A DNA stretch of 64,000 nucleotides, taken from NCBI GenBank assembly GCA_963277665.1, contig OY728122.1, positions 2,124,946,024 to 2,125,010,023 on the forward strand, given 5' to 3'. Source of the DNA: Viscum album (lineage: Eukaryota > Streptophyta > Magnoliopsida > Santalales > Viscaceae). The position numbers were made by a program, and so were the translations under genes. Each line of letters begins with the position of its first letter. Positions within the stretch are counted from its first letter, which is position 1. The notes below the pieces were generated by a model, which was given only the letters and a program-made list of their open reading frames with translations, was not told the origin of the DNA and did no database searches. Below are positions 48,019 through 57,730 of this stretch, piece by piece.

Positions 48019-49160
48019 TAACACCCCAAACATTTTATGGTATGATTCTATTAAATAAATTCTATTCATAGCCTATATTTCATAAAGCAATATGTCTTTT
48101 GTGAATCAAAACATTATAGGAGAAACATATAAGCTATCCATTAAACATAAATTTTCTACTTCTATGTTTTGAATTTCGAAAAATAGTCATCTAGAGTCAT
48201 GACCAGTATGTCATTTGGAGTCTAATAGAACAAATTTGATTTTTTGTTGAATAGTAACATACCCATATGAAAAGAAAATGAATACTAATGTGACCCATAT
48301 AAATATTAACTAATGATAATATTTTATTTTCTTAAGGTAATAAGATAATGAGATCTTAATTAATTGTTATTTTTCGAAATAACTATTATTATTTTAAAAT
48401 TAAATTTAAAATAAATAGAATATTATTTTCAAAAAATGGAGTTCATTTTTTAATTCTACACGTGGAAAAATGGTTATGGTAAATTTTTTGGTATTTTTCT
48501 AAAATACATGATTTTTTCATGAATAGTAAAATACAGTTTTGAGTTTTCGGTAGTTTAATGACATCATAATGATGTAATAATTTAATATAAAAGGAGGTTA
48601 TACTTTTGTACAGAATCTTATGACATGAGGTGTCCCATGTGGCAATAACCATGGGCAAATACCATGGCCAATCCCATGGTTTGGCAAAAACCAATAATGA
48701 GGGGTCCCTTTGAAATTATTAAACAATTACCTCGCTTTTTCTATAAATAACCACTCATCCATTCGTTTTATTCCATTAAAAATCCGTCATCCTAGAAGCT
48801 ATGGTGTTTCTAATTTTCTAGGATCCCTCAAAAGGTGTCCTTAAGCCCCCAAGGTCCCATCCTTCAAGATCTAGGAGTTAATCTACTTGGTAAGGGAACC
48901 TTTCATTCTCTTCACTAAGTCGACACTTCTTTTATGTTTGCTATTTGAAATTCCTTTATCATATGTTGGGGTTTAGTTTTATTTATTTTTATTACTATCA
49001 TTTTGATTTAAATATGATGAGATTCCCTTTTTCTCTCATCATTTTATTTTATCAAATTTTAAGCGACGCTGTTAGGCTACCGAATTTTCATAATGGATCT
49101 CTCAACTTTTCTTTTATTTTCAAGATCATCTGTTTTCTTTTTCTCTTCCAACCTCCTCTA
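48019..49160 (+). repeat. Worn LTR fragment related to the A/E family
   Basis: The start ataacaccccaaa resembles the family start TGTAACGACCCAAA. Further on come atgacatcataatga with gatgtaataa, then accatgggcaaataccatgg, then aggggtcccttt, a TATA-like tttctataaataacc at about 48737, and a leader-like block with gatgagattccctttttctc. These follow the order seen in the E LTR (51450-52180). The 3' part of the LTR is not recognisable beyond about 49160. It may be a solo LTR or a truncated copy. Confidence 0.55.
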
Positions 49161-50546
49161 TCCAAATGACCATGATAAACTCAAGTATCATCTATAAAAT
49201 GGAATTATATCATGTTAATGGAAAAACCATCATCAATATTCTTACACTCCCCTATTAATTTTTATAAGCGAAATCAACGTCCATGAGGTTCCAATTTATA
49301 ACCTTTGTGGATGACGGAGTTTTGTTCCTCACTTTCTCCTTAATTGAAAGTAATGATACAATTTTAATGGTTTAACCAAATAAAAAAATATTTATTTCAT
49401 CTCATTAATTTTCTAGAATCTTTAAACACTCATAATATTGAATAATAATACATAACGTGTTCATTGTATACAAAACTGCCAAGCTAAATCCAAGCGTTTA
49501 TCAAAAACATTTAACTAATGATTCATCCTAACTTATATAACCTATAATCACTGTAATATCATTTACATATCTTTAATTTCACTAACAATATATTAAAACT
49601 CTATATATTTATCCACATTTCAAATGAACTTCCATTCATGAAATCAAGTAAACGAATCATGAAAACCAAGGAAGAAAATGCTTCCAAAACAATAAAAATG
49701 AACATATTAAACCCATTAAAAGGGCCATGAATGAACCTAATAAGGTTATAATAAAACAATTACATGTATATGAGGTTATGTAATTATTAATTAAGGAATC
49801 TAAATTTTATTATTCAGGTCATTAAAAGAAATGAAGAACACACTCGAGGAAAAGGTAAGGGGTTTCTCATCTCACTTTCATTTCTGTGAGACTTTCATTG
49901 TTCGCCACTTATTACATATATGTGGTATATGTTTTCTTCCATTTGATATAAAATTACATTATTTTCTTTATATTAATGTTATCCAATTATTCATTTTATG
50001 TTCATTACGTTATGGTCATATTATTCGACTGATTATATTGTGGTAATATATTTTGTCTCAACTTCTATTTGGTTGTGACTATCTTTGTATGGTGCACCTA
50101 ATAATCCTTATATGGTGTACCTACTGACCATTTGAGATCAATTTTCATTCGAAATTATATTTATATTAAATAACCATAATCTCAAATTGTGGATATGTTT
50201 GTTGTCTAAACCGTATCCATTTTACATATGGCATTTATTTAGAAAGTTATTTAAGTTATGGAAATATTGATGAATCTGTATAATTTACTCTATATGGAAA
50301 TTGAAATGGAATATTGATCATGTATTGAATCAATTTATAAAGAATTATTTGGACATAAAGTGGCAGGTGGGGCCCCCAATAGCCCCTCGATTCATCGGTA
50401 GGTCTAATGAGACAAATCAGTTGGCGACAAACCCTTTGAGTTTGTTTCCAAACAAATTAGACGGATTTCTACCACTAGAACTAAACTATTTTTACGATAT
50501 TATGGTTCCATGTGCCAGATACATGACATCCAATTAATAAGAATTC
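49161..50546. other. AT-rich DNA left of element E
   Basis: No gene recognised. A more balanced stretch at about 50350-50490 has no identifiable motif. It may include the rest of the worn LTR. Confidence 0.45.
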
Positions 50547-50757
50547 TGTAACGACCAAAAATTTCATTAATGGAAAATCCCTCTTGATCCAGTTAAATGT
50601 TTCTTTATGAAAAAAAAATGTTTTTATAAGATATCAACTTTTTAGTTTTACTTTAAGATTTGTGACCGTTACTTTTATAGCCGTTGAACAGTGATCATCT
50701 GGGTAGTTTAAATATAAGGCTTTAACGAACCAATTTTCTACTCAGACAAAGGAAGTG

Positions 50758-51027
50758 ATGGCCTCATCCAGTAGAATTGCCCCTTACGAAGCCCATTTGT
50801 CGGAGCTCGGAAAAGAGGTGGCGTCTTTGGGCTTTGCCCTTGACCAAGCCCAAGCTGAGCTTCATCAAGTCAAGCTCGAACGTGATCATCTACGGGAAAA
50901 ATGGAAGTTGATAGAGATTACCACTCGAGAAATGTTATCCGAGCAACCCCAAGAGTCTGTCACCATCGCACACCTTACCCTTAGGTCTTATGCGGCTATT
51001 TTAAGGGGTTATGTAACAAATAAGTAG
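50758..51027 (+). CDS. LTR-encoded 89-aa ORF, E copy (intact)
   Basis: ATG at 50758 (a GTG precedes it at 50755), TAG at 51025-51027. The protein starts MASSSRIAPYEAHLSELG, has a charged middle with LDQAQAELHQVKLERDHL, WKLIEITTR and MLSEQPQESV, and ends RGYVTNK. The heptad-like pattern suggests a coiled coil; no signal peptide, membrane segment or zinc motif is visible. The frame is visibly richer in G+C than the AT-rich LTR around it. It sits about 210 nt into U3, about 840 nt before the TATA box, so in a complete element it would also lie on the 3' end of the genomic RNA, just after pol and the PPT. Two other copies (36333-36602, 28470-28739) have exactly the same length. The family is unknown to me. 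Expression and function are unproven; a captured host exon is possible. Confidence 0.5.
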   Translation: MASSSRIAPYEAHLSELGKEVASLGFALDQAQAELHQVKLERDHLREKWKLIEITTREMLSEQPQESVTIAHLTLRSYAAILRGYVTNK

Positions 51028-51863
51028 CACCATGTTCATGTACATTATTTTTTTATATAATAATGAATATAATTTCTAGTCATTTTTGATACATTGTAAT
51101 TAGTTTTTAAAGTACAAACAGTGTTTTTAGTTATTATTTAATTAAGAATTATATTTTATTAAATTAAAGGATTTTTTAATTAAATAATATTTTAATAAAA
51201 TATTATTATTAATATTAAATTAATTTTTATTAAAATGATCTTATAATTTTATGAATGCAATTAAAATTTTTATTAAGGTTTGAAAGCCATTTCTGTCAAA
51301 ACCCGTGAATTTTTATAAATGTCGGTTTTTATTTTAAAAGTGAAAATTCACATATTTAGAAAATTATTTATATAAAATAAATATTATTTTTGGAATCAGG
51401 ACGTCGAAATTATCCAACGGTGAATTTTTCATAATTTTCTGTGACAGTAAAATTTTTGGGTAAAAATTAAATACCATTTAAATATATAATGTGTTTTATG
51501 ACATCATAATGACCCAATGGTGATGTAATAAAATACCATAATCCTTATGTTCGGCCAATATGTGTTTTATCATTAAAATAATGAGGTTTTGGGTTTGTTT
51601 GACTCACTTTTCAAAGCATTAATGGAGCCCTCAAGACTTATTCAAGACTTTGCCTTTTTAAATTAATTTCCATGAGAGTGTGACTCACCTCCACATAAGC
51701 AACCCTAATTTTTTAATAAGTTCGGACCTTGGCCTTGTAAAATATTGTTTTCCTCTTTCCTTTTCCAGAAACATGGGCAAATACCATGGTATGGTTTGTG
51801 GTTTGGATTATTTTAATATAAGGGGTCCCAAACCTAAATAATAAAGAATTCTCTCACCTTTCC

Positions 51864-51872
51864 TATATAAAC
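51864..51872 (+). promoter_or_regulatory. TATA box of element E LTR
   Basis: tatataaac followed by a C-rich start region, in the same relative place as in element A; it likely sets the U3/R border. Confidence 0.65.
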
Positions 51873-52675
51873 CCACCCAAGCTCCCACTTCCTCCTCACC
51901 CAAAGCCCTTGAAGTTCGTCCAACCTCTGCCCTACTCTATCTAGAATCCTCTCAAGGTGCCCCAATCTCCCAAGAAGCCTCTCACAAGCCTCTCTCTAGC
52001 CTTTGGAAGCACACTTCCAAGTAAGGGTTTTTCTTCCTTTCTCATTTTTGTCAATTTTCTTTAAGTTGTATTGCCCTTTTAATTTCATTTATGAATGTTG
52101 GGGTATGGTTTCGCACCTCTCCCATACTGCCCTCTTATTGTTTGAATGATGAGAGACCCCTTTCTCTCTCATTAAATGCCTCCCATGTACACCCGTTACT
52201 ATGCCGAAATTCCGAAAGGAACCTTTTTCTCCTCTTTTATATTCAGGCAATACTTTTGTATCATGAATCTAAATTCCTTTTCAATTGTTGGGACATGTAT
52301 CTATATGACCTTCTTACTGTCCATTACATGTAAATATGATGAGGAACCCCTTTCTCTCTCATCAGCCTTTTTTATGAATTCTTATGTCACGCCGTTACGC
52401 TGCCGAAATCACACCGATTTTCTAAGCCAATATCATTGTGTAGTGAATACCATGCCCATTTCTCCATCAAGGGTATTCACCTTTATGCACATTTACTTAT
52501 TGATTGTAAAGTTTCATGTATGAATTCCACATTCCTTTATCATGGAATAAATGATTATGTTTTATGAATCCATGTTTTATGATCCATGTGGCACACTTAT
52601 GCATGAAATGAAATGTTTAAGAAGGGTGCGCCCTGATAGCGCTCCAATGCATTGGGTAAAGTATAGTATCATGAT

Positions 52676-52800
52676 ACGTCATGTGCAATGAGTGTTGACT
52701 CATGCTAATTCAAGTGCAACGAGGGTTTACTCGTGCTTCAAGTGCAATGAGGGTTTACTCATGCTCCATGTGCAATGAGCCTTGGCTCATGCTAATTCAA
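52676..52800. repeat. 28-bp tandem repeats in E LTR
   Basis: Units such as catgctaattcaagtgcaac and catgctccatgtgcaatgag in four imperfect copies, the reverse complement of those in the A LTRs. Confidence 0.7.
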
Positions 52801-53194
52801 TGTTAAGTGTTGTTGCCACATTTCCATGTTATGATTATCATGCTTTATCATGCCTTTATGTTCATGTCTCTCTTATGCTCTATTGATATGCCTATTTCCT
52901 AACATGTATTTTACTCCTCATTTTATTCATTGTGTACTCCCTTACTGGGCTTTATAGCTCACCCTTTTCTTATGCATGTCCTCAGGTTATCCCTTGCAAT
53001 GCTAAGTACGAAGGAATATAGTGGTCATGTAAAGGAAGTTTTCAATAAGGATGTTGTATTTCAAGTTTAAAGTTTTTATGTAATGATCCTAAGCCCCAAA
53101 GACACTAAACCTCTCGATCTTCTTTGTTGTATCAAGTGAAGTTTTATGTAATAAAGCATGTTTAAGTTGTAACAAAAAGCAGGGTTGTCATAGT

Positions 53195-53206
53195 TGGTAT
53201 CAGAGG
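53195..53206 (+). promoter_or_regulatory. Element E primer-binding site (iMet tRNA)
   Basis: TGGTATCAGAGG two bases after the LTR end. Confidence 0.9.
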
Positions 53207-53322
53207 ATAGGTTTAGTTATTTTTGGGATTAGGAAACCCTAGTAAAGCCTTAGATACAAGACTAATCATAATAAAAACATCCCTAAGTTTTGGTAAATAC
53301 TAAGTAAGTGGTTTATCAAACA

Positions 53323-53484
53323 AATACATCCCTGTCTGGATACGAGCAGGTAGAGGCGGCTCTGGCACAGATGTATCCTAGGGGTAAAACCTGAAAACAC
53401 CGCTTTGAGCTAGACTCGAACGGGAACTGGTGCATGACAACGGGCCTTGCTGCACTCTTGGTTACGACACTCCCGGGGGATATG
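53323..53484 (+). promoter_or_regulatory. Conserved leader block, element E copy
   Basis: Sense-strand copy of the block seen in A and C. It includes gaggcggctctggcacag, the cctagg palindrome, and GTGCAT where A and C have GTGCAC. It ends gatatg, about 200 nt before the gag start. Confidence 0.6.
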
Positions 53485-53692
53485 TTTTGATAAATTCACA
53501 ATCTTAGTATGAACCCTTATTAAGGGAAAAAATTCCCCTAAGAATATATGTTAGAAGGAAGATCATGAAAAGCCTGGATTGAATCCTATAGACTCATGAG
53601 TTAAAGAGATTAAAGTTTATTTATAAGTCATCAACTTTTGTCTTTGGATTACCCTTTATGTGTTACCCCTAACATTCCTTTTATTCCAGCCA

Positions 53693-53912
53693 ATGGCCGG
53701 TAATAGGAGAACTCGGGCTAACAACCGTTGTGAAGATCAGTGTGATGATTGTACTTATGAGATGCCCAATACAATGGGAGAGGGAATCGCGAACTTTGTC
53801 ACGCTTCTCTCTCATCTAAATCAAGTTTTGAATAGAAACACTGGTCAAGAGGAATGTTCAACCCCCCCTAAGAAAGAACAAGTCGCTATTGAAAGCTTCA
53901 CGAGACAAAGGC
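53693..53912 (+). pseudogene. Element E gag, N-terminal piece cut by element C
   Basis: Starts MAGNRRTRANN, matching the gag start of A. It covers the N-terminal segment with NFVTLLSHLNQVLNRN and a short proline stretch (PPKKEQ, two prolines shorter than in A), then stops in element C's LTR. Only the first 73 codons are in the window. Confidence 0.85.
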
Positions 53913-54436
53913 GGTAACGCCCCGACCCCAGCTACCCAGAGTCGGTGCATTAATTACATAACATTGGCATGATCAAAAGAAAGATCAAATCCCGAAAGAC
54001 CGATTGGTTTAGTAGCCTTGGAAACACTAGATATAATCATAAAGTTTTACATTACATTTCAAAGTGAAAAAACTACTACAACAACAAAGTCTTAATATCC
54101 ACACTATTAACCCCTCATAATATCCCGCAAGTCATTCATAAATTACTTCTTCACTACCTGGGAAAAATAAAACATAGAAAAGGGGTGAGCTCAAATGCCC
54201 AGTAAGGATAACAATATAGCGGAAAATTCAAAATAAGCATAAACATTTAAGGTAATGAATTACTAAAAAAAGCCTTTTAAAATTGAACTTCAACATAGTA
54301 TGGCAAAAGTAAAATGAAATAATGCCATTTACTTGTTCACATGGATATTCTACTAATCGAATAATCACATGCAATATCAATAACCACTTTCATAATGTTG
54401 GAATGCATAATGCCAGACTATCATAACCACATAGCC

Positions 54437-54502
54437 AAGGCCTCGTGCCAAGACTACAAATAAGATTTTGTCAAGGCCTTGTGCCAAGACACTAGTTTGT
54501 CT
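54437..54502. repeat. Short direct repeat in element C LTR
   Basis: caaggcctcgtgccaagac and caaggccttgtgccaagac, about 46 bp apart, followed by tgtctcatgagac, a short palindrome. Present in both LTRs (right copy at about 63222-63290). Confidence 0.6.
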
Positions 54503-55528
54503 CATGAGACCTACCGATGCATCGAGGAGCTATAGCGGGCTCCACCCGTCACTTATTAAGTCCAATGCATTCCCATATGAAAAGGTTTAAACATAACATA
54601 AACATTCATATTAAAACTAGCATACGAAATGTCAATAATTTCACCATAAACTATGAATGGTATAAAAATAGCACATCCACAGTCAAACATATCACAAAAC
54701 CTTCAATACAATATAGAAGTTTTGTATCATAATAAATCAACTTCAAATAATATTAAAATCCATCAAAGGATGTTGACATAGATGAAATCAAAATTCTTTT
54801 TAAAGAAGTATCTCCTTTTATTTTGAAATCATTTAAGATCCATATAAAATAAAACATTTTCTTTGAAAATATTCTTATAAGCTTGTATGGAAAGCTTCGA
54901 CGATTTTATAACGGCGGAAAATAACCGCACCCACCGTATAAGTTAAAAAAACATTCTTACCTCAATTTAGTCGAAAAGGTTAAAAAGGACCTTGTTTTGA
55001 AAACGACGGAAGGATTCCTTTATAAACCTCTTATAAAAAGTAAAACAAGGGTATAAATGACTTTAACCCATATTCTTGTAAATAGTAAAAATGTTTTGAA
55101 ATACATTTCAAAGAAACATGGATGTGGATGATAAAGAGATCCCAGTAGATTATTAGGTATAATACAACCTCGGATAATGAAGAGATTGTGAAATAACCCT
55201 TACCTTGTACTTTTCCTTGGTTGTGGTAGGTTAACCTCCTGTATAATGGTTAAATAATTGTTATTAAATTATACAAGAATCATATACATTAATATGATAT
55301 CATATATGATCTTTTAATATTGATTTGATAATAATATCTTAGTATTATCGTTGTTTCGGGTGTTAACTTACTTGTTTTATTTTGTATGTTTTGTTACGTA
55401 AGACATGTATGTAAAGGATAGGTTGTATATTATTCATATCCAGAATGATATCAAGTCCTTAAAAATCATTTTTTAAATCATCAAATTATACTTGAATGGA
55501 TACGATGGAGAATGAATCTAATCGCGTT

Positions 55529-55747
55529 CGTGGAGACGGTAGTCCGTACGTACGCACGAGCGACAATATCATTCTTTTGATATTAAAATAATATATAAAT
55601 GGATGTTATATCATATATAAAGAATCATTAACATGTTATATTTATTATTTACATGAGTTACACATCATTATTATACCCATCCAAATAATATTATATTGAA
55701 TAACAATTACACCACGACGTGGAGACGGTAAGCCGTACGTACGCACG
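55529..55747. repeat. Paired 30-bp GTACGTAC motif in element C LTR
   Basis: cgtggagacggtagtccgta plus cgtacgcacg at 55529-55558, and a near-identical copy at 55718-55747, 189 bp apart. It lies downstream of the TATA box in transcription direction and stands out by its CpG content from the AT-rich surroundings. Confidence 0.75.
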
Positions 55748-56091
55748 TATGGTGACATGTTATTCAAAGGGTGGATAGGATAATGAATATGGTTGTACCA
55801 TATTTATAATAACATCACAGTATATGTGAGATACTGGAGTTATTATTTTAGAATGGTAAGAACAAAGGAAGAAGAAGTGGAAGAAGAAATGAACTTAGAA
55901 AAGGGTGGTGAAATCATTACCTCTTCTTCGGGTTCTTCCTTTTGATTTGATCAAAAGGGCTCCTTAGGTTGGCTTTATGATCAATCTAATGACTCTAGGT
56001 TGTATTGAGGGATGTTGGGAGAGTATTTGGGCAGAGTTTGGCCGAACCAAAAGGCTTTAGAGGTGTGAAGAAATGAGAAAGAGGAGTGCCT

Positions 56092-56099
56092 TTTTATAA
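56092..56099 (-). promoter_or_regulatory. TATA box of element C 3' LTR
   Basis: The minus strand reads cttataaaaaggcactcc, a plant-like TATA context, about 1.6 kb into the LTR; transcription runs to the left. Confidence 0.6.
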
Positions 56100-57685
56100 G
56101 AGGGGTGAGGGGCACCTTTGGAAAAGCTAGAAATATTAATTTATAATAAATTCATATTCGGTTTCTAATGGCTCCAAAATTGACTATTCAAAGGTTAAGG
56201 TGGGGATAGGTCGAAAACAACTCAACCAATAGAATTTAGACAGGTTTGGGTACTTATATTAACCTTATCTTTAAGTATTAACTCTAAGTTAATTAGTTTC
56301 ACTTTTACAATGTCTCTTTGTATTTTTATATTATATGGTTAATAGACTTACCATATACATACAAGAGACCCCCAAGTTGTCCATTAATGATGATCCTATC
56401 ATTATATAAGTCTCTTTGCCGAACCTTAGAATTTTAAAAATTTAATATCAATTAATAATATAATATTATTTTTAAGAACTCTTTTATGTCAATTTTGACA
56501 CTATTCAATAGTTGATTTTTGTGAAACTCATAACAGATTGATTACTTCGAACAAAGTCAATTAAATCACTACTAATATATCATATTATCCTAGAAAATTA
56601 GTTTAATTCATTAAAAGTTTCATATTATATTTATTTGGGTATTTATAATATCAATTATTTTAATTTTTCACTATTTTAGAAATTACTGCATCATCATTGT
56701 GTCATAAATAAAATAAATTATTTAATGTCTAAAAATTATAAATAAAATATCATTATGTAGGAAATCGTTTTTTATTTATAATGAATATTTATAATCTAAA
56801 ATCCAACATATATAACCCTATGTAACAATTGTTTTGCTAAAAGATATATGCTTATGTCATTTTTGTATTCATTTTAACTTAATTAAAATAAAGTGTCATT
56901 ATCACTTACAAGTGGATCCATGGGGTCCCAAAATCGACCCAAAGATGACCATGGTCGACCATGTATCAACCAATAGGGTTAGGGCACGTTTTAGGGTAAT
57001 TTAGTATTATTATAATATTATTTTCTTTAACCCTTATTTACCGGATTTACCCTTAACCATGATAAATAAAATATTTACCGCAGTAATTATTCAAAATGTG
57101 TAAAAATGAAAGTTACCTATTTACATAATTTGGACATCCTGATTCCAAATATGTAATCCATTTTTCCAAATTCAAAACACAGAAGTGGCAGAAATTAATT
57201 TAAAATTAATTCCCGCTGTCAAAACAAAAAGCGTGTTTTTAAGAGATAATAACTATCAAAAGATTGACACTTGTTTATGTTCGGTTTAATTGTAAAATTA
57301 TGTCCAATGACAAACATTAAATTGAATGGTAAAAATATATTCTAAATATACTTTAAGACCACTCAAATTCATAATTTATCAATATTAATTATTTTGATTA
57401 AAAAAGTTGTTTTTAATTAAAATTTAGTAATTTTCACTATTCATCAAAATATAAAAGTTATCCGAAAAGTACCAAAATTTCACCCTAGGCTAATTTCGAT
57501 ATTCCGAATCCAAAAATGAAGTCCATTTTGAAATATAAAATATATATGATTTCAAAAAGTAGGTATTACTATTCACAACGGCTAGTTTAATTAGTTGTGG
57601 TGTGTGTTAGAACTCGAGGTTGCGTACAACACACGCTATCGCATTATTCGAAGGGAAACGTACCGTAGAAGCTTGGGGTGTTACA

Positions 57686-57698
57686 TTCTCCCCTCATT
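57686..57698 (-). promoter_or_regulatory. Element C polypurine tract
   Basis: The minus strand reads aatgaggggagaa immediately before the LTR start TGTAACACCCC. Confidence 0.85.
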
Positions 57699-57730
57699 CA
57701 AATAATTGCGTCCTCACAATTTCTAGGGTA

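Larger units (their letters stand above)
50547..53192 (+). repeat. Element E 5' LTR
   Basis: 2646 bp, from tgtaacgacc to gttgtcata. Homologous along its length to the A LTRs, with one copy of the 190-bp segment duplicated in A. Contains the U3 open frame, a TATA box at 51864-51872 and the 28-bp repeats at about 52676-52800. Confidence 0.92.
50547..53912 (+). mobile_element. Element E: 5' part of an A-family chromovirus, interrupted by C
   Basis: 5' LTR 50547-53192, PBS 53195-53206, leader with the conserved block, and the first 73 codons of gag, after which element C begins. The rest of E, including its 3' LTR, must lie to the right of the window beyond C if it still exists. LTR and leader are of the same family as element A but in the opposite orientation. 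Confidence 0.9.
53913..57685 (-). repeat. Element C 3' LTR
   Basis: 3773 bp. The minus strand starts TGTAACACCCC and the plus-strand left end is ggtaacgcccc (tgtaatgcccc in the partner). Contains a TATA-like site at 56092-56099 and two copies of a 30-bp motif around gtacgtacgcacg. Confidence 0.95.

Noticed and set aside
54517..54732. 71-codon frame present in both C LTRs (also 63305-63520)
   Set aside because: The two copies are identical because the LTRs are recent duplicates; the translation is Asn/Ile/Lys/Thr-rich, typical of AT-rich noncoding DNA.
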